Part shown: piece by piece, positions 34,749-45,533 of the stretch
How the letters are laid out: every line of letters starts with the position of its first letter
Position numbering within the stretch: the first letter of the stretch is position 1
Origin: Pseudomonadota bacterium
Lineage (GTDB): Bacteria > Desulfobacterota > Desulfovibrionia > Desulfovibrionales > Desulfomicrobiaceae
Direction of reading: 5' to 3'
Length of the DNA: 64,000 nt
Assembly (NCBI GenBank): GCA_018902545.1
Contig: JAHIQM010000010.1
Coordinates: forward strand, 62,001 to 126,000
The notes under the pieces: model-generated
What the model was told of the DNA's origin: nothing
What the model saw: only the letters and a program-made list of their open reading frames with translations
Database searches by the model: none
Position numbers and translations under genes: made by a program

Positions 34749-35225
34749 ATGCTGTTACGCAAGCGGGTCTGGGACATCATGCGCGAGGATTTCGCATCTG
34801 TCCGCGAAGACGCGACTCTTTCCGATGCGATCACCGCCTTGCGCGAAATCCGCGTCAGGCAGGCAGACACCAGTTTCGTGCTGGTCTTCTCCAAGAGCGA
34901 TAAATTCATGGGCGTCCTGTCCATGTGGAACCTGATCCAGGGCATCGGCCCCTGTATGCTCAAGGGCTCGGTTCTTGACGGCAAAGAGGTCGACTGGGAC
35001 AGTGCTTTCGCCACGGCCTGCCGCAGTTGCTCGCAGGTGCGCATTTCCGAATGCCTGCAACACGACATCCCCATGCTGAAGCCTAACGATCCCCTCGCCA
35101 GGGTGCTTGAGGTGTTTCTCGACTACCGTCGTGGCCGGGCCGTGGTCGAAGAGGGCGGCCGGATCATCGGCGTGGTCTGCGTGGCCGACCTGTTCAAGGA
35201 AATCGGCGATTCGCTGATGCCGTAA
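34749..35225 (+). CDS. CBS-domain pair protein
   Basis: 158 residues built from two CBS motifs. The first is VWDIMREDFASVREDATLSDAI with FMGVLSMWNLIQ; the second is ISECLQHDIPMLKPNDPLARVLEVF with AVVEEGGRIIGVVCVADLF. Such stand-alone pairs bind adenine nucleotides and act as energy sensors. ATG at 34749 follows GGGGGAA. It lies between the HD protein and the histidine kinase on the same strand; the partner it regulates is unknown. Confidence 0.88.
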   Translation: MLLRKRVWDIMREDFASVREDATLSDAITALREIRVRQADTSFVLVFSKSDKFMGVLSMWNLIQGIGPCMLKGSVLDGKEVDWDSAFATACRSCSQVRISECLQHDIPMLKPNDPLARVLEVFLDYRRGRAVVEEGGRIIGVVCVADLFKEIGDSLMP

Positions 35226-35332
35226 ACGTCACGCGGGGTGCCGGCTGCGGCCAGGTCCCCGCGACCTCCATCCGCCGAAGGATCTTGCGCCGTGTCCCGC
35301 TTCTGGTGCTCGCCTTCGATAACGAGCCTTCC

Positions 35333-37288
35333 ATGAGTCGTATCAAAATAGACGGAAAACATGCAGCCCTCAGCCTGGCGTGTTCCGTATTTTTCCTCTT
35401 TCTCGCGGTGCTTCCTGCCGCAGGGGTGTCCGCGGTACCCGCGAAGCTGGTCGGGCACGGCGCTGTCTACAAAGGCAACGCCGAGGCTCTGGCCGTCGTA
35501 CAGGACGGGTTCAGCCGGATCTCGGATGCTGAAACAACAGCCATCGTGGACGACTGGTCCGCGCGTCCGGTGGTTGTTTCCATGCCGTGGAGTCTGATCG
35601 CATCCGGGTTTGGATTTTTGAGCCTGGCCCTGCTGGGTGTTTTCCTGTGGAATTTTTCCCTGCGTCGCCGCGTCCGGGAGAAAACCGCAGAACTGGAGGC
35701 TTCCGTGCAGGGGGTGCGCGACAGCGCAGAGAAGTATCGCCTCCTGATCGAGCACCAGAGCGATCTGGTGGTCAAGGTCGATCTGGCGGGGCAGTTTCTG
35801 TACGTCAGCCCGGCCTATTGCCGCGTTTTCGGCAAGGCGGAAGGGGAGCTACTGAACTCCGCGTTCATGCCGCTCATCCACCCGGACGACCTGGCCTCCA
35901 CCGAAGAGGCCATGCAGGCCCTCTTCGCGCCGCCGCATACGGCGCACATGGAACAGCGCGCCATGACCGTGGACGGTTGGCGCTGGTTGGCCTGGAACGA
36001 TTCGGCCATCCTGGGGCCCGGCGGGGAAATCGAGGCCATTGTCGGTGTGGGCCGGGACATCTCCGAACGCAAAGAGGCCGAGGAGCGGCTGCGTCAGTCA
36101 GAGGAAAAGTTTTCCCGGCTGTTCAAGCTTTCCCCCGACGCCATCTCCCTCTCGGAACCCGACTCCGGACTGCTCGTGGAGGTCAATGACGCCTACGCCA
36201 AGCTTACCGGGTACGAGCAGTCTGAGCTTGTGGGCAGATCTTCCCTGGAACTGGGCCTCTTCGTCAATCCCGATGGTCGCAGGCGGGTGGTCGAACGCTT
36301 GAAGACCGCTGGTCAGGTCACCAACATGGAGGTCGAATTCAGGCGCAAGGATGGCGCTCATGTGCAGTGCAGCGTTTCGTGCCAGTTCATAACCATCGGG
36401 CAGGAACGTTTTCTGCTGGCCGTGATGCGGGATGTGACGGAATTCAAACGCATGCAGGAGATGATGGTCCAGAGCGAGAAGATGGTCTCCGTTGGCGGGA
36501 TCGCCGCCGGCATCGCCCACGAGATCAACAATCCGCTGGGGATCATCGTGCAGACGGCGCAGACCCTGGTGCAGCGCACCCGGCCCGATTTCAGCAGGAA
36601 TATCGAGGTTGCCGAGAGCATCGGGCTCGATATGACCTTGCTTGAAAAATACATGCAGGCGCGCAAGATCCTGCCCTTTGTCCAGGACATGCAGGCCGCG
36701 GCCGTGCGTGCGGCGGACATCATCCGCCATATGCTCGATTTCAGCCGCCGCAGCGAATCTCGGCGTGCCGTCTGTGCGCTTCCGGTCATTGTGGACCGTG
36801 CCCTGACCTTGGCGCAAAGCGACTATGACCTGAAGAAGAGTTTCGATTTCAAACGGATCGGTATCGTCAAGAAGTATGCCTCGGATCTTACCTCCATCGA
36901 GTGCACGGAGACGGAGCTGGAGCAGGTGTTTTTGAATCTGCTGCGCAACGCGGCTCAGGCCATGAGCCTGGTCGAGCCTCCCCAGGGCGACCCGACGATC
37001 GTCATTCGCTTGTTGAATTCGCCCTTCGGCGTTCGCTGCGAGGTCGAGGACAACGGCCCGGGCATGCCGGCCGAGATCAGGCGCAGGGTCTTCGAGCCCT
37101 TCTACACCACCAAGCCTCCCGGGATCGGGACCGGGCTGGGGCTTTCCGTGTCCTACTTCATCGTGACCCGCGGTCATGGCGGGAAAATGTGGGTCGAGTC
37201 GACTCCCGGCGCCGGGGCCAGATTCATCATGGAATTGCCCGTGACCGAGGCGCAAGGCGAAAAGGAACCGGACGTCGTCCCCGAGTGA
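35333..37288 (+). CDS. PAS-PAS sensor histidine kinase with a shortened periplasmic region
   Basis: 651 residues. A signal/anchor helix (about 9-31) is followed by only about 50 periplasmic residues (VLAVVQDGFSRISDAETTAIVDDW resembles the very end of an SBP_bac_3 sensor), a second helix (about 83-107), two PAS domains with PAC motifs (about 133-250 and 256-372), a HisKA helix with phospho-acceptor H396 in GIAHEINNPLG, and HATPase (NLLRNAAQ, DNGPGMP, TGLGLSV). ATG at 35333 gives a good signal sequence; a TTG at 35285 with AAGG is possible. No response regulator gene is adjacent. Confidence 0.9.
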   Translation: MSRIKIDGKHAALSLACSVFFLFLAVLPAAGVSAVPAKLVGHGAVYKGNAEALAVVQDGFSRISDAETTAIVDDWSARPVVVSMPWSLIASGFGFLSLALLGVFLWNFSLRRRVREKTAELEASVQGVRDSAEKYRLLIEHQSDLVVKVDLAGQFLYVSPAYCRVFGKAEGELLNSAFMPLIHPDDLASTEEAMQALFAPPHTAHMEQRAMTVDGWRWLAWNDSAILGPGGEIEAIVGVGRDISERKEAEERLRQSEEKFSRLFKLSPDAISLSEPDSGLLVEVNDAYAKLTGYEQSELVGRSSLELGLFVNPDGRRRVVERLKTAGQVTNMEVEFRRKDGAHVQCSVSCQFITIGQERFLLAVMRDVTEFKRMQEMMVQSEKMVSVGGIAAGIAHEINNPLGIIVQTAQTLVQRTRPDFSRNIEVAESIGLDMTLLEKYMQARKILPFVQDMQAAAVRAADIIRHMLDFSRRSESRRAVCALPVIVDRALTLAQSDYDLKKSFDFKRIGIVKKYASDLTSIECTETELEQVFLNLLRNAAQAMSLVEPPQGDPTIVIRLLNSPFGVRCEVEDNGPGMPAEIRRRVFEPFYTTKPPGIGTGLGLSVSYFIVTRGHGGKMWVESTPGAGARFIMELPVTEAQGEKEPDVVPE

Positions 37289-37308
37289 TTTTTTTCTTGT
37301 CGGTCTGC

Positions 37309-37358
37309 CACGAAGAGAGCCCCCGCGATACAGCTGTGTCGCGGGGGCTCTCTTCGTG
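37309..37358. repeat. Perfect 20-bp inverted repeat between histidine kinase and lon
   Basis: Arms 37309-37328 and 37339-37358 are exact reverse complements around the loop TACAGCTGTG, itself partly palindromic. It lies between convergent genes and lacks a T run on both sides, so if it terminates transcription it does so without the standard tail. Confidence 0.85.
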
Positions 37359-37371
37359 ATCACCGGGAGGG

Positions 37372-39786
37372 TTATTCGCTTTTCCGGGAGCGTACTTCCG
37401 GCCAGATTTCGTCGATGGCCTCGACTGTTTTGACCGTGATGCGCTTTCTGAGTTCCTTGGGGATCTCGTCCAGGTCGTGCGCGTTGCGAGCCGGGATAAG
37501 CACTTTTTTGACCCCGTGACTGACCGCCGCCAGGATTTTTTCCTTGATGCCGCCCACAGGCATGACTCGGCCGCGCAGGGTGATTTCGCCGGTCATGGCC
37601 ACGTCCGAGGCGACGGGTTCGTTGCTGATGGCCGACATGAGCGCCGTGACCAGGGTCACTCCAGCCGACGGCCCGTCCTTGGGAGTGGCTCCGGCCGGGA
37701 CGTGGATGTGGATGTCGTGGGTTTCAAAGTAGTCATCGGCCAATCCAAGACTTGCGCTCTTGGTGCGGGCATAACTCAGCGCCGCCTGGGCGCTTTCCTT
37801 CATGACCTCGCCCAGTTTGCCGGTCAGGATGAGCTTGCCCTTGCCCGGCAGCAGGCTGCACTCGATGTGCAGTATTTCCCCGCCGTACGGGGTCCAGGCC
37901 AGGCCCAGGGCAACGCCGGGAGGCATGGAACTTTCCCGCTCCTCATCCACAAACTTGGGCTGCCCGAGCAGCTTGACCAGGGCCGCGTTGGTCACCCGGA
38001 AGGGGCCCTTCTTTCCTTCGGCCACCTTGCGCGCGTATTTGCGGCACACCGAGCCGATCTCTCGCTCCAGATTGCGCAGGCCCGCCTCGCGCGTGTAGCC
38101 CCGGATGATCTCTGACAGCACGGCGTCGGAGACGACCAGGGTCTCTTCGGTGAGCCCGTTCTCCTTGATCTGGCGGGCCAGCAGGTAGCGCCTGGCGATG
38201 GTGATTTTTTCCTGCTCCGTGTAGCCGGGGATGCGGATGACCTCCATGCGGTCAAGCAGAGCTGACGGGATGGTGTCGAGCATATTGGCCGTGCAGATGA
38301 ACATGACCTTGGAAAGATCGTAGGGCACGTTCAGGTAATGATCCGTAAAGGAGTTGTTCTGTTCCGGGTCGAGTACTTCGAGCAGGGCCGATGACGGATC
38401 GCCCCTGAAATCGTTTCCGAGCTTGTCGATCTCGTCGAGCATGATGACCGGGTTGACCGTGCCTGCGTCCTTCATGGACTGGATGATGCGGCCGGGCATG
38501 GCCCCAATATAGGTCCGGCGATGTCCGCGGATCTCGGCCTCGTCGCGCATGCCGCCCAGGGACATGCGCACGAACTTGCGTCCCAGGGACCGGGCGATGG
38601 ATTTGCCAAGCGACGTCTTGCCCACGCCGGGAGGGCCGACGAAACACAGGATGGGGCCCTTCATGGAAGGGTTGAGCTTGCGCACGCTCAAGTATTCCAG
38701 GATGCGTTCCTTGACCTTCTCCAGGTTGTAGTGGTCCTCATGCAGGATTCTGGCGGCTTCCTTGATGTCGAGCCGGTCTTTGGACGACTTTTTCCAGGGC
38801 AGTTCGATGAGCCAGTCGATGTAGGTGCGCAGGATGGTCGCTTCGGAGCTGTCCGGATGCATGGACTCCAGGCGCGAGAGCTGTTTGTCCGCCTCCTTCT
38901 TGACTTTCTTGGGCAGCCCGATGGAGTTGAGCGTCTTTCTGAGCTCCTCCATCTCCTCACCTTCGCCGCCTTTGTCGCCAAGTTCGCGGCGGATGGCTTT
39001 GAGTTGTTCGCGCAGGAAATACTCGCGCTGGGCCTTGTCCATGCCTTCCTTGGCCATGCTCTGGATCTTGGCCTGCATGGAGGCCACTTCGACCTCTTTG
39101 ACCAGTTGCGAGTTGACCAGATTCAGACGCTCGATGGGGTCGTGGCTCTCAAGGATGCGCTGGGCTTCGGAGGATTTCATGCGCAGGTTCGAGGCCACGA
39201 GATCGGCCAGGCGCCCATGTTCGTTGACCGAATTGAGCACGTTCATGATCTCGCCAGCGTCAATGCCGCGCAGCGTCAGGATTTTCTCGCTCTGTTCCTT
39301 GACCGAGCGCAGTAGCGCCTCTTCCTCGGGGCCGGGGTTTTCGACCACGAGTTCGTCAATGGTTTCGATTCTGACCAAGTCGAAGGGATCGTGCTGCACG
39401 AAATCAACGATCCGGGCGCGGGTCAGACCCTGGACCAGCACCTTGAGTCGGCCGTCGGGCATCTTGAGCATGCGCATGATCATGGCCACGGTTCCGGTCT
39501 GGTAGAGATCATCAGGGGTGGGATCGTCCACGCTCTCGTCTTTCTGCGTGCTGATGAAAATGTAACGGCTTCCGTTCAGGGCCGCGTCCACGGCCTGCAC
39601 ACTTTTTTCGCGTCCTACGAAGAGGGGCAAAATCATGTAATTGAAGACGACAATATCCCTGACCGCCAAAAGAGGCATGGTGGTCGGGATTTCCGCTTCT
39701 GATTGTGAGTTGTCGGCGCTGGCTGTATCTGAATTTTCAACCTGAAGTTCGTTTTTTTCGGGGGAAAACGATTTTTCATCGTTCAT
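37372..39786 (-). CDS. lon: ATP-dependent protease Lon
   Basis: 804 residues in the usual three parts. The N-terminal LON domain (about 35-230; [25 protein letters not shown]) binds substrates. The AAA+ module has [18 protein letters not shown] (Walker A) and [11 protein letters not shown] (Walker B). The peptidase domain has the catalytic Ser in [11 protein letters not shown] and Lys in [10 protein letters not shown]. It degrades misfolded and regulatory proteins in the cytosol. Start after GAGGAG. The acidic, Ser/Glu-rich first 35 residues are an extension beyond typical Lon. Confidence 0.99.
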   Translation of the reverse strand: MNDEKSFSPEKNELQVENSDTASADNSQSEAEIPTTMPLLAVRDIVVFNYMILPLFVGREKSVQAVDAALNGSRYIFISTQKDESVDDPTPDDLYQTGTVAMIMRMLKMPDGRLKVLVQGLTRARIVDFVQHDPFDLVRIETIDELVVENPGPEEEALLRSVKEQSEKILTLRGIDAGEIMNVLNSVNEHGRLADLVASNLRMKSSEAQRILESHDPIERLNLVNSQLVKEVEVASMQAKIQSMAKEGMDKAQREYFLREQLKAIRRELGDKGGEGEEMEELRKTLNSIGLPKKVKKEADKQLSRLESMHPDSSEATILRTYIDWLIELPWKKSSKDRLDIKEAARILHEDHYNLEKVKERILEYLSVRKLNPSMKGPILCFVGPPGVGKTSLGKSIARSLGRKFVRMSLGGMRDEAEIRGHRRTYIGAMPGRIIQSMKDAGTVNPVIMLDEIDKLGNDFRGDPSSALLEVLDPEQNNSFTDHYLNVPYDLSKVMFICTANMLDTIPSALLDRMEVIRIPGYTEQEKITIARRYLLARQIKENGLTEETLVVSDAVLSEIIRGYTREAGLRNLEREIGSVCRKYARKVAEGKKGPFRVTNAALVKLLGQPKFVDEERESSMPPGVALGLAWTPYGGEILHIECSLLPGKGKLILTGKLGEVMKESAQAALSYARTKSASLGLADDYFETHDIHIHVPAGATPKDGPSAGVTLVTALMSAISNEPVASDVAMTGEITLRGRVMPVGGIKEKILAAVSHGVKKVLIPARNAHDLDEIPKELRKRITVKTVEAIDEIWPEVRSRKSE

Positions 39787-39911
39787 GGAGGTCTCCTCAT
39801 GATGGTGTATTCGCGTGATTATAAGCCGCGAAAAGCGAATTCAGTCAATTATAAGGCTCACGGAGCCTCAGGCAAGAAAAAAAATGAAAAAAGTCTCTTT
39901 TGGGGGTAAAA

Positions 39912-40592
39912 TCAGAGCAGGCCCAAGGCGCGGAAGCTGGAACAGGTCGCGGCGGTGACGATGATGTGGTCAAGAAGCCGCAGGCCAAGGTCGGAGGCGA
40001 GGCGGGCGATGGTATCGGTCAGGGTCTGGTCCTGGGTGGACGGAGTCGGATTCCCGCCGGGGTGATTATGGACCAGGATCAGGCCGCTGGCGTGGCGGCG
40101 CAGCGCCAGTTCGAGGATTTCTCGGGGGTAGGCTGCAGTCTGGTCCACGGTGCCCTGGAAGACGCGTTCGAAGGAGATAAGGCGGTTCTGGTTGTCCACC
40201 AGAATGACCCAGAACTCCTCTTTGGTCAGATGTCCCAGGCGGGAGCAGACCATGTCCCGGACCTGTTCGGGGGAGGAAAATTTCTCCCGGCGAGCGACGG
40301 ACCCGCAGGCGGCTCGGGCGCGGCATTCGTGCAGGGTCAGCCAGAACGTGGCTGCGCCTTCACCCAGACCCGGTATCTCCTCGACCCGGCGGGGATCGGC
40401 CAGCAGGGCCTGCCCCAGGGATCCGAACCGTGAAATCATCTCCTTGGCGATGGGTTTGGTGTCTTTGCGGGGCAGGGCGTAGGTCAGCAAAAGTTCCAGC
40501 ACTTCGTGGTCAGACAGGGCCCGGGGATCATGATCAAGCCGCTCGCGCAGGCGCGCGCGATGGCCGAGATAGTGGGCCTGATCCTCTTTCAC
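39912..40592 (-). CDS. radC: RadC/YsxA-like JAB1/MPN-domain protein
   Basis: 226 residues with an N-terminal helix-hairpin-helix part (LRERLDHDPRALSDHEVLELLL, VEEIPGLGEG) and the JAMM metal motif HNHPGGNPTPSTQD. GTG at 40592 overlaps the holA stop (GTGA); the upstream part of the open frame lies within holA and is not used. Despite the name, its biochemical role is unsettled. Last gene of the long minus-strand array. Confidence 0.93.
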   Translation of the reverse strand: MKEDQAHYLGHRARLRERLDHDPRALSDHEVLELLLTYALPRKDTKPIAKEMISRFGSLGQALLADPRRVEEIPGLGEGAATFWLTLHECRARAACGSVARREKFSSPEQVRDMVCSRLGHLTKEEFWVILVDNQNRLISFERVFQGTVDQTAAYPREILELALRRHASGLILVHNHPGGNPTPSTQDQTLTDTIARLASDLGLRLLDHIIVTAATCSSFRALGLL

Positions 40593-41542
40593 CACAGGCG
40601 CGCCGCTTCCTTGACCAGATTTTCCATGGCCTGGGCGGGTTTGAGGCGTCCGGTCTTGATGTCGGTGTCGGCCTGCAGCACGATGTCCCAGAAACGGCTC
40701 ACTCGCGCGGCCCCCAAGCGCTGGGCCAGGCGCTTTTTTTCCGCCTTCAGACCGGGGTAGAGCTGAACACTGGAATCTTCGCCGTGCAGGAGCTGCCAAA
40801 GCTGGCGTGCTTCGCGCAGCATGAGGGACGAGACCGGAAAAAGCATGTCCCCGCCGGCCATGGCAGGATCGTTGAGCAGCCGGTCCCAGGCCTGCCTTCG
40901 GCCGGCAGGAGTCTGCAGGGAGCGCAGAAAGGCGAAGAGGTCGAAGGCTTCTTCGGCGTCCAGGGCCACGAGGTGCTCTGGTTGGATGGTTTTTTCCGCC
41001 CCTGCCAGGAGCAGGATCTTCTCCAGTTCGCCGCGCAGGGCGATGGTGCTGAGCGGCAGGGATTCAGCCAGGATTTTTTTGACGCCTGGGGCGAAGGACA
41101 GACCGTGGCGGGCGGCGAAGCGGTCCAGTTCCCGGCCAATGGTTGAGCGGGACAGGCCGGGATGCTCCCAGATCCAGCCCCGTTTTTGCGCGGCGGTCCA
41201 GTATTTGCCCTTGGTCACGGTCTTGGGCGGGTTCGGTTTGCCGGATTTCCATTCGCCTTCAAGGCAGAACATGGGCCAGACAGAGGGACGGGCCATGGCC
41301 AGCAAGGGCTCCATGCGCGACCAGAACTCGTCGTTCTGGTCCTGGGCGCGGCGCAGAACCACCGCGTTGGGCGGGCCCATCATTGAGGGTACTGTCAGGG
41401 TTTGCCAGTACCTGGCCGGGAGTTCCTCGTCGCCCCAGAATGTTCTGACGGCGAAGCCCTGGCCTTCCAGCAACTCCCCCACCCGGTCCTTCAGGAGTTC
41501 GGGGTCTGCGCAGACGAGAAAGGAGAATCCTTGCCTGGTCAT
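40589..41542 (-). CDS. holA: DNA polymerase III subunit delta
   Basis: 317 residues of the clamp-loader delta family: FSFLVCADPELLKDRVGELL at the start, SMMGPPNAVVLRRAQDQ, a middle helical part with LSTIALRGELEKILLLAG and EAFDLFAFLRSL. Delta opens the sliding clamp. The family diverges strongly, so the call rests on pattern and on context: lptE-holA downstream of leuS is a common bacterial order. Eight bases after lptE. Confidence 0.85.
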   Translation of the reverse strand: MTRQGFSFLVCADPELLKDRVGELLEGQGFAVRTFWGDEELPARYWQTLTVPSMMGPPNAVVLRRAQDQNDEFWSRMEPLLAMARPSVWPMFCLEGEWKSGKPNPPKTVTKGKYWTAAQKRGWIWEHPGLSRSTIGRELDRFAARHGLSFAPGVKKILAESLPLSTIALRGELEKILLLAGAEKTIQPEHLVALDAEEAFDLFAFLRSLQTPAGRRQAWDRLLNDPAMAGGDMLFPVSSLMLREARQLWQLLHGEDSSVQLYPGLKAEKKRLAQRLGAARVSRFWDIVLQADTDIKTGRLKPAQAMENLVKEAARLW

Positions 41543-41549
41543 GTCCGGA

Positions 41550-42128
41550 TCAGAATTTTTGACCCAGATTGTCCGCCACCATGCGCACGGCGAGATCGAT
41601 GGCGTTCTGGGTCGCTTCGCGTTTGGCGTTGTTGTACTGCAGCTCGCCAGTACTCGATCTGGTTCCGCCGCTTCCGCGATAGGATTCGGAGGCCGTGACG
41701 GGCCCGGAGGTCCAGATCAGGGCGTTGGTCTTGGCGCTGTAAAAAGTGACCACCATATGGATGCTCGCCGAGGACTTGAGGGTCACGTCGTCTCGCCCTT
41801 TGAGGGCATCAGAGGTGCTGTAGGAGCGCACGTCTATGTTGACCGTGGCCTCGGCCTGTTCCCGGTCCACCCAGGTGACATTGCCGCGCCGGGTCAGTTC
41901 GTCGCGCAGACTGCTCCTGAGCATGGGTTCGAGCCATGTCTCGGTGGTCGGATTGGTGACCTTGTTCAGATAGAGACGCGTGCTGTCATCGGGCAACTGG
42001 ATGGGTGCCCGGGCGGTAAGCTGATACCCGCAGGCGGGCAGAAAGAGGGCGATGCACAGCACCGCCCACAGGAGCCTACCTGACCACCACGTTGACCAGT
42101 TTTCCGGGAATGACGATTGTTTTGACAA
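41550..42128 (-). CDS. lptE: LPS-assembly lipoprotein LptE
   Basis: 192 residues with a lipoprotein signal ending in the lipobox LPAC followed by GYQLTAR, a LptE hallmark (CGYxL). The mature part has [17 protein letters not shown] and [23 protein letters not shown]. LptE plugs the LptD barrel in the outer membrane. The TTG at 42128, after GAGGG, lies inside the leuS end, so the genes overlap by 53 bases; a shorter start is possible. Confidence 0.85.
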   Translation of the reverse strand: MSKQSSFPENWSTWWSGRLLWAVLCIALFLPACGYQLTARAPIQLPDDSTRLYLNKVTNPTTETWLEPMLRSSLRDELTRRGNVTWVDREQAEATVNIDVRSYSTSDALKGRDDVTLKSSASIHMVVTFYSAKTNALIWTSGPVTASESYRGSGGTRSSTGELQYNNAKREATQNAIDLAVRMVADNLGQKF

Positions 42129-44565
42129 TTGTTTTGCCCTCGATGTGTCGTGACACGTTTTGATCGTTCATGGCCTGGCTTTGAATGTCTTCCTGGGACG
42201 CGTTGGCGGCTACGGTGATCTGGCTGCGAAGCTTGCCGTTGACCTGCAGGACCACGGTCACCTCGTCGGTCTTCAGGGCGTCCAGGTCGTAAGCGGGCCA
42301 GGGTTCGGCGGCCAGATTGCGGGTGTATCCCATGCGATCCCAGATTTCCTCGCAGACATGGGGGGCGATGGGCGAAAGAGTCACCAGCAGGGAGGAGATG
42401 GCCGATGACAAGAGGCGTGGTCCGTGGGCGCTGCCGCGCAAATCGTCCTTGGTCGCGTAGAGGGTGTTGACCAGTTCCATCATGGCGGCGATGGCCGTGT
42501 TGAACTGGAACTTGTTCTCGATGTCGCGTTCGACCCGGCGCACGGTGTCGTGCTCCTTGCGCCGCAATTCGGCTTCGGCCTGGCTCAGCGTTCCTTTCAC
42601 ACGCACGCATGCGCCCACAGACGAAAGAACATCCTCCAGTTCATCCACCAGCCGCCAGAGGCGGTTCAGGAATCGGCTTGCGCCCTCGATGCCCTTGTCG
42701 TTCCATTCCAGATCCTTTTCCGGCGGGGCGGCAAACAGGCAGAACAGGCGCACCGTGTCGGCCCCATATTTGGCGATCATCTCGTCGGGGTCGACCACGT
42801 TGCCCTTGGACTTGGACATTTTCGAGCCATGCAGCAGGACCATGCCCTGGGTCAGGAGGTTCTTGAAGGGCTCGTCATGGGTCAGGTATCCTTCGTCGCG
42901 CAAGGCTTTGACGAAGAATCGGGAATACAGAAGATGCAGGATGGCGTGCTCGATACCGCCAATGTACTGGTCTACGGGCAACCAGTAGGCGACCTCGGCC
43001 GGGTCGAAGGCCGCGTCCTCGTTGCGAGCCGAGGTGTAACGGGCGAAATACCAGGAGGACTCCACGAAGGTGTCCATGGTGTCCGTCTCGCGCCGGGCGG
43101 CCTTGCCGCAGGCCGGGCAGGCCACGTTGACGAAGCTCTCACACGCGGGCAGGGGCGAGCGTCCGTCGGGGTTGACCTTGACGTCCAGAGGCAGTTCCAC
43201 CGGCAATTGGCTTGCGGGCACGGGCACGATGCCGCACTCGTCGCAATAGATGACCGGGATGGGCGCGCCCCAGTAACGCTGGCGGGAGATGTTCCAGTCG
43301 CGCAGGCGGTAGTTGACCGTTGGTTTGCCCATATTCTCGGCGGCGAGGTGGTCGATGATGGCCTGCTTGGCTGCCTCGCTGTCCATGCCGTCGAATTTGC
43401 CGGAGTTGGCCATGACGCCGGGGTCGGTGTAGGCCTCGGTCATGGTCAAGGGATCGAGTCCGCCATCCCTTGGCATGATGACGACCTGCCTGGGCAGCTC
43501 GTATTTGGCCGCGAATTCGAAATCGCGCTGGTCGTGGGCCGGAACAGCCATGACCGCGCCCGTGCCGTAGCCCATGAGCACGAAGTTGGCTACGTAGATG
43601 GGCATCTCACTGCCGGTGAGGGGGTTGATGCAGTACCTGCCGGTGAACACGCCTTCCTTTTCCAAGTCTTCGGCGGTGCGCACGATGCGGTCCATTTTGG
43701 AGACGCGCTCGACAAAGGCGCGGACTTCGGTTTCCCGGCCCGTGCCGGGGATGAGCTTCTCCACCAGCGGATGTTCCGGGGCCAGGCTCATGAAGGTCGC
43801 GCCAAAAAGCGTGTCGGGCCGGGTCGTGAACACGGGAATTTGCTCGTCCAGTTCCTTGATTTTGAAGGAAATCTGGGCCCCCACGCTCTTGCCGATCCAG
43901 TTGCGCTGCATGGTCAGAACGCGCTCAGGCCAGCCATCTTTGAGGGTGTCCAGGGCTGAGAGCAGCTCCTCGGCGTAGTCGGTGATGCGCAGGAACCACT
44001 GGGACAGCTCTTTCTGCTGTACATCGGAGTCACAGCGCCAGCACAGACCTTCCTCGACCTGTTCGTTGGCCAGGACGGTGTGGCAGCTCGGGCACCAGTT
44101 GACCGGGGCCTTCTTGCGGTACACCAGCCCCTTTTCCAGGAATTTGAGGAAGAATTCCTGTTCGAAGCGGTAGTATTTCGGATGGCAGGTGGCGATTTCG
44201 CGGTCCCAGTCGTAGGAATAGCCAAGGCGCTTCAGTTGCGTGCGCATGTTGGCGATGTTTTCGTAGGTCCACTTGGCGGGGTGGGTGTTGTTCTTTATGG
44301 CCGCATTTTCGGCAGGCAGGCCAAAGGCGTCCCAGCCCATGGGATGCAGCACGTTGAAGCCCCGCATGCGCTTGTAGCGGGCGACCACGTCGCCGATGGA
44401 GTAGTTGCGCACATGCCCCATGTGGATGCGCCCAGACGGGTAGGGGAACATTTCAAGGACATAGTATTTCTCGCCATCCTTGGACATGTCGGTCCGAAAA
44501 CAGGCCTGGTCGTCCCAGGCTTTCTGCCATTTTTCCTCGATCTGCTTGAAATCGTAATGCCTCAT
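42076..44565 (-). CDS. leuS: Leucyl-tRNA synthetase
   Basis: 829 residues, bacterial type. Class-I signatures are [21 protein letters not shown] (HIGH form HMGH) and KMSKSKGN; the editing insertion has [14 protein letters not shown] and [12 protein letters not shown] zinc-type Cys set CPSC...CWRC is visible. ATG at 44565 follows GAGGAC and is 8 bases past the nusB stop. Confidence 0.98.
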   Translation of the reverse strand: MRHYDFKQIEEKWQKAWDDQACFRTDMSKDGEKYYVLEMFPYPSGRIHMGHVRNYSIGDVVARYKRMRGFNVLHPMGWDAFGLPAENAAIKNNTHPAKWTYENIANMRTQLKRLGYSYDWDREIATCHPKYYRFEQEFFLKFLEKGLVYRKKAPVNWCPSCHTVLANEQVEEGLCWRCDSDVQQKELSQWFLRITDYAEELLSALDTLKDGWPERVLTMQRNWIGKSVGAQISFKIKELDEQIPVFTTRPDTLFGATFMSLAPEHPLVEKLIPGTGRETEVRAFVERVSKMDRIVRTAEDLEKEGVFTGRYCINPLTGSEMPIYVANFVLMGYGTGAVMAVPAHDQRDFEFAAKYELPRQVVIMPRDGGLDPLTMTEAYTDPGVMANSGKFDGMDSEAAKQAIIDHLAAENMGKPTVNYRLRDWNISRQRYWGAPIPVIYCDECGIVPVPASQLPVELPLDVKVNPDGRSPLPACESFVNVACPACGKAARRETDTMDTFVESSWYFARYTSARNEDAAFDPAEVAYWLPVDQYIGGIEHAILHLLYSRFFVKALRDEGYLTHDEPFKNLLTQGMVLLHGSKMSKSKGNVVDPDEMIAKYGADTVRLFCLFAAPPEKDLEWNDKGIEGASRFLNRLWRLVDELEDVLSSVGACVRVKGTLSQAEAELRRKEHDTVRRVERDIENKFQFNTAIAAMMELVNTLYATKDDLRGSAHGPRLLSSAISSLLVTLSPIAPHVCEEIWDRMGYTRNLAAEPWPAYDLDALKTDEVTVVLQVNGKLRSQITVAANASQEDIQSQAMNDQNVSRHIEGKTIVKTIVIPGKLVNVVVR

Positions 44566-44572
44566 GCTGTCC

Positions 44573-45037
44573 TCAAGATTCCGTTTTTTCGGACTGAATT
44601 GTCTTGCGTATGTCGCGCTCGGCACCTTTGGCGGCGGCGTCGAGCACCCCGTTGACAAAGGTCTTGGAGTTGTCATCCCCGAAATCCTTGGCCAGTTCGA
44701 TGGCCTCGTTCATGGCCACCTTGAGCGGGATGTCGGGGCAGAAGAGCATCTCGAAGAGACAGAGCCGCAGGATGGTCAGCTCAACTTTGGCGATGCGGTT
44801 GAGTTTCCAGTGCTGCGAATGCAGGGTGATGATCTCGTCGATGCTGTCGTGGTTGTCGAACACTCCTTCGACCAGAGTCCAGGCGTATGAATCCTGGCGC
44901 TCGATGTCGAATTCCTCTTCGGTCCAGAAATTGTCGAAGGACTTGATCAGGGCGTCCTTGGACATGTCCCGGCCGAAAACCAGCGAATAGATGACCTGAA
45001 AGGCGAAGCGGCGTTGATGCCGACGGTTGTGCGTCAC
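44573..45037 (-). CDS. nusB: Transcription antitermination factor NusB
   Basis: 154 residues: [14 protein letters not shown], the [38 protein letters not shown] core and [26 protein letters not shown] at the end. It works with NusE/S10 in rRNA antitermination. GTG start after AGGGG, 9 bases past ribH, the classic ribH-nusB pair. Confidence 0.97.
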   Translation of the reverse strand: MTHNRRHQRRFAFQVIYSLVFGRDMSKDALIKSFDNFWTEEEFDIERQDSYAWTLVEGVFDNHDSIDEIITLHSQHWKLNRIAKVELTILRLCLFEMLFCPDIPLKVAMNEAIELAKDFGDDNSKTFVNGVLDAAAKGAERDIRKTIQSEKTES

Positions 45038-45046
45038 AAAAATCCC

Positions 45047-45517
45047 CTAGATCTGCTGCAGCACGCGCAAGGTCTCGAGGACCGCGGCTGCGGCATCCAC
45101 ACCCTTGTTGCCGCCTTTGCTGCCAGCCCGTTCGATGGACTGTTCCAGGGTGTCCGTGGTCAGGAGGCCAAAGCCGATGGGCACGCCGGTGTCCATGGAC
45201 ACATGCGCGATGCCCTTGGTCGCTTCGCTGCACACATAGTCGAAATGGGGGGTCGCGCCGCGGATGACCGCGCCTACGCAAATGATGGCGTCGGCTTTGC
45301 CGCTCCTGGCGACTTTCTGGGCCACGAGCGGCATCTCGAAGGCGCCGGGCACGCGGATGAGGGTGATGTTTTCGCGATCCGCGCCGTGACGGAGCAGATA
45401 GTCCACAGCCCCGCCGATGAGGCGGTCGACGATGAAATCGTTGAAGCGGCTGGCGATGATGGTGAATTTCTGGTCGTTGGCCTGCATTTGGCCTTCGATG
45501 GTTTTGACGTGCAGCAT
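45047..45517 (-). CDS. ribH: 6,7-Dimethyl-8-ribityllumazine synthase
   Basis: 156 residues. It condenses the RibBA and RibD products. Motifs: [59 protein letters not shown] and [14 protein letters not shown]. Start after AAGGAG. Confidence 0.99.
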   Translation of the reverse strand: MLHVKTIEGQMQANDQKFTIIASRFNDFIVDRLIGGAVDYLLRHGADRENITLIRVPGAFEMPLVAQKVARSGKADAIICVGAVIRGATPHFDYVCSEATKGIAHVSMDTGVPIGFGLLTTDTLEQSIERAGSKGGNKGVDAAAAVLETLRVLQQI

Positions 45518-45533
45518 GTCTACTCCTTGAAAA

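Noticed and set aside
42424-43959. 511-codon + strand open frame
   Set aside because: Antisense to leuS; no motif.
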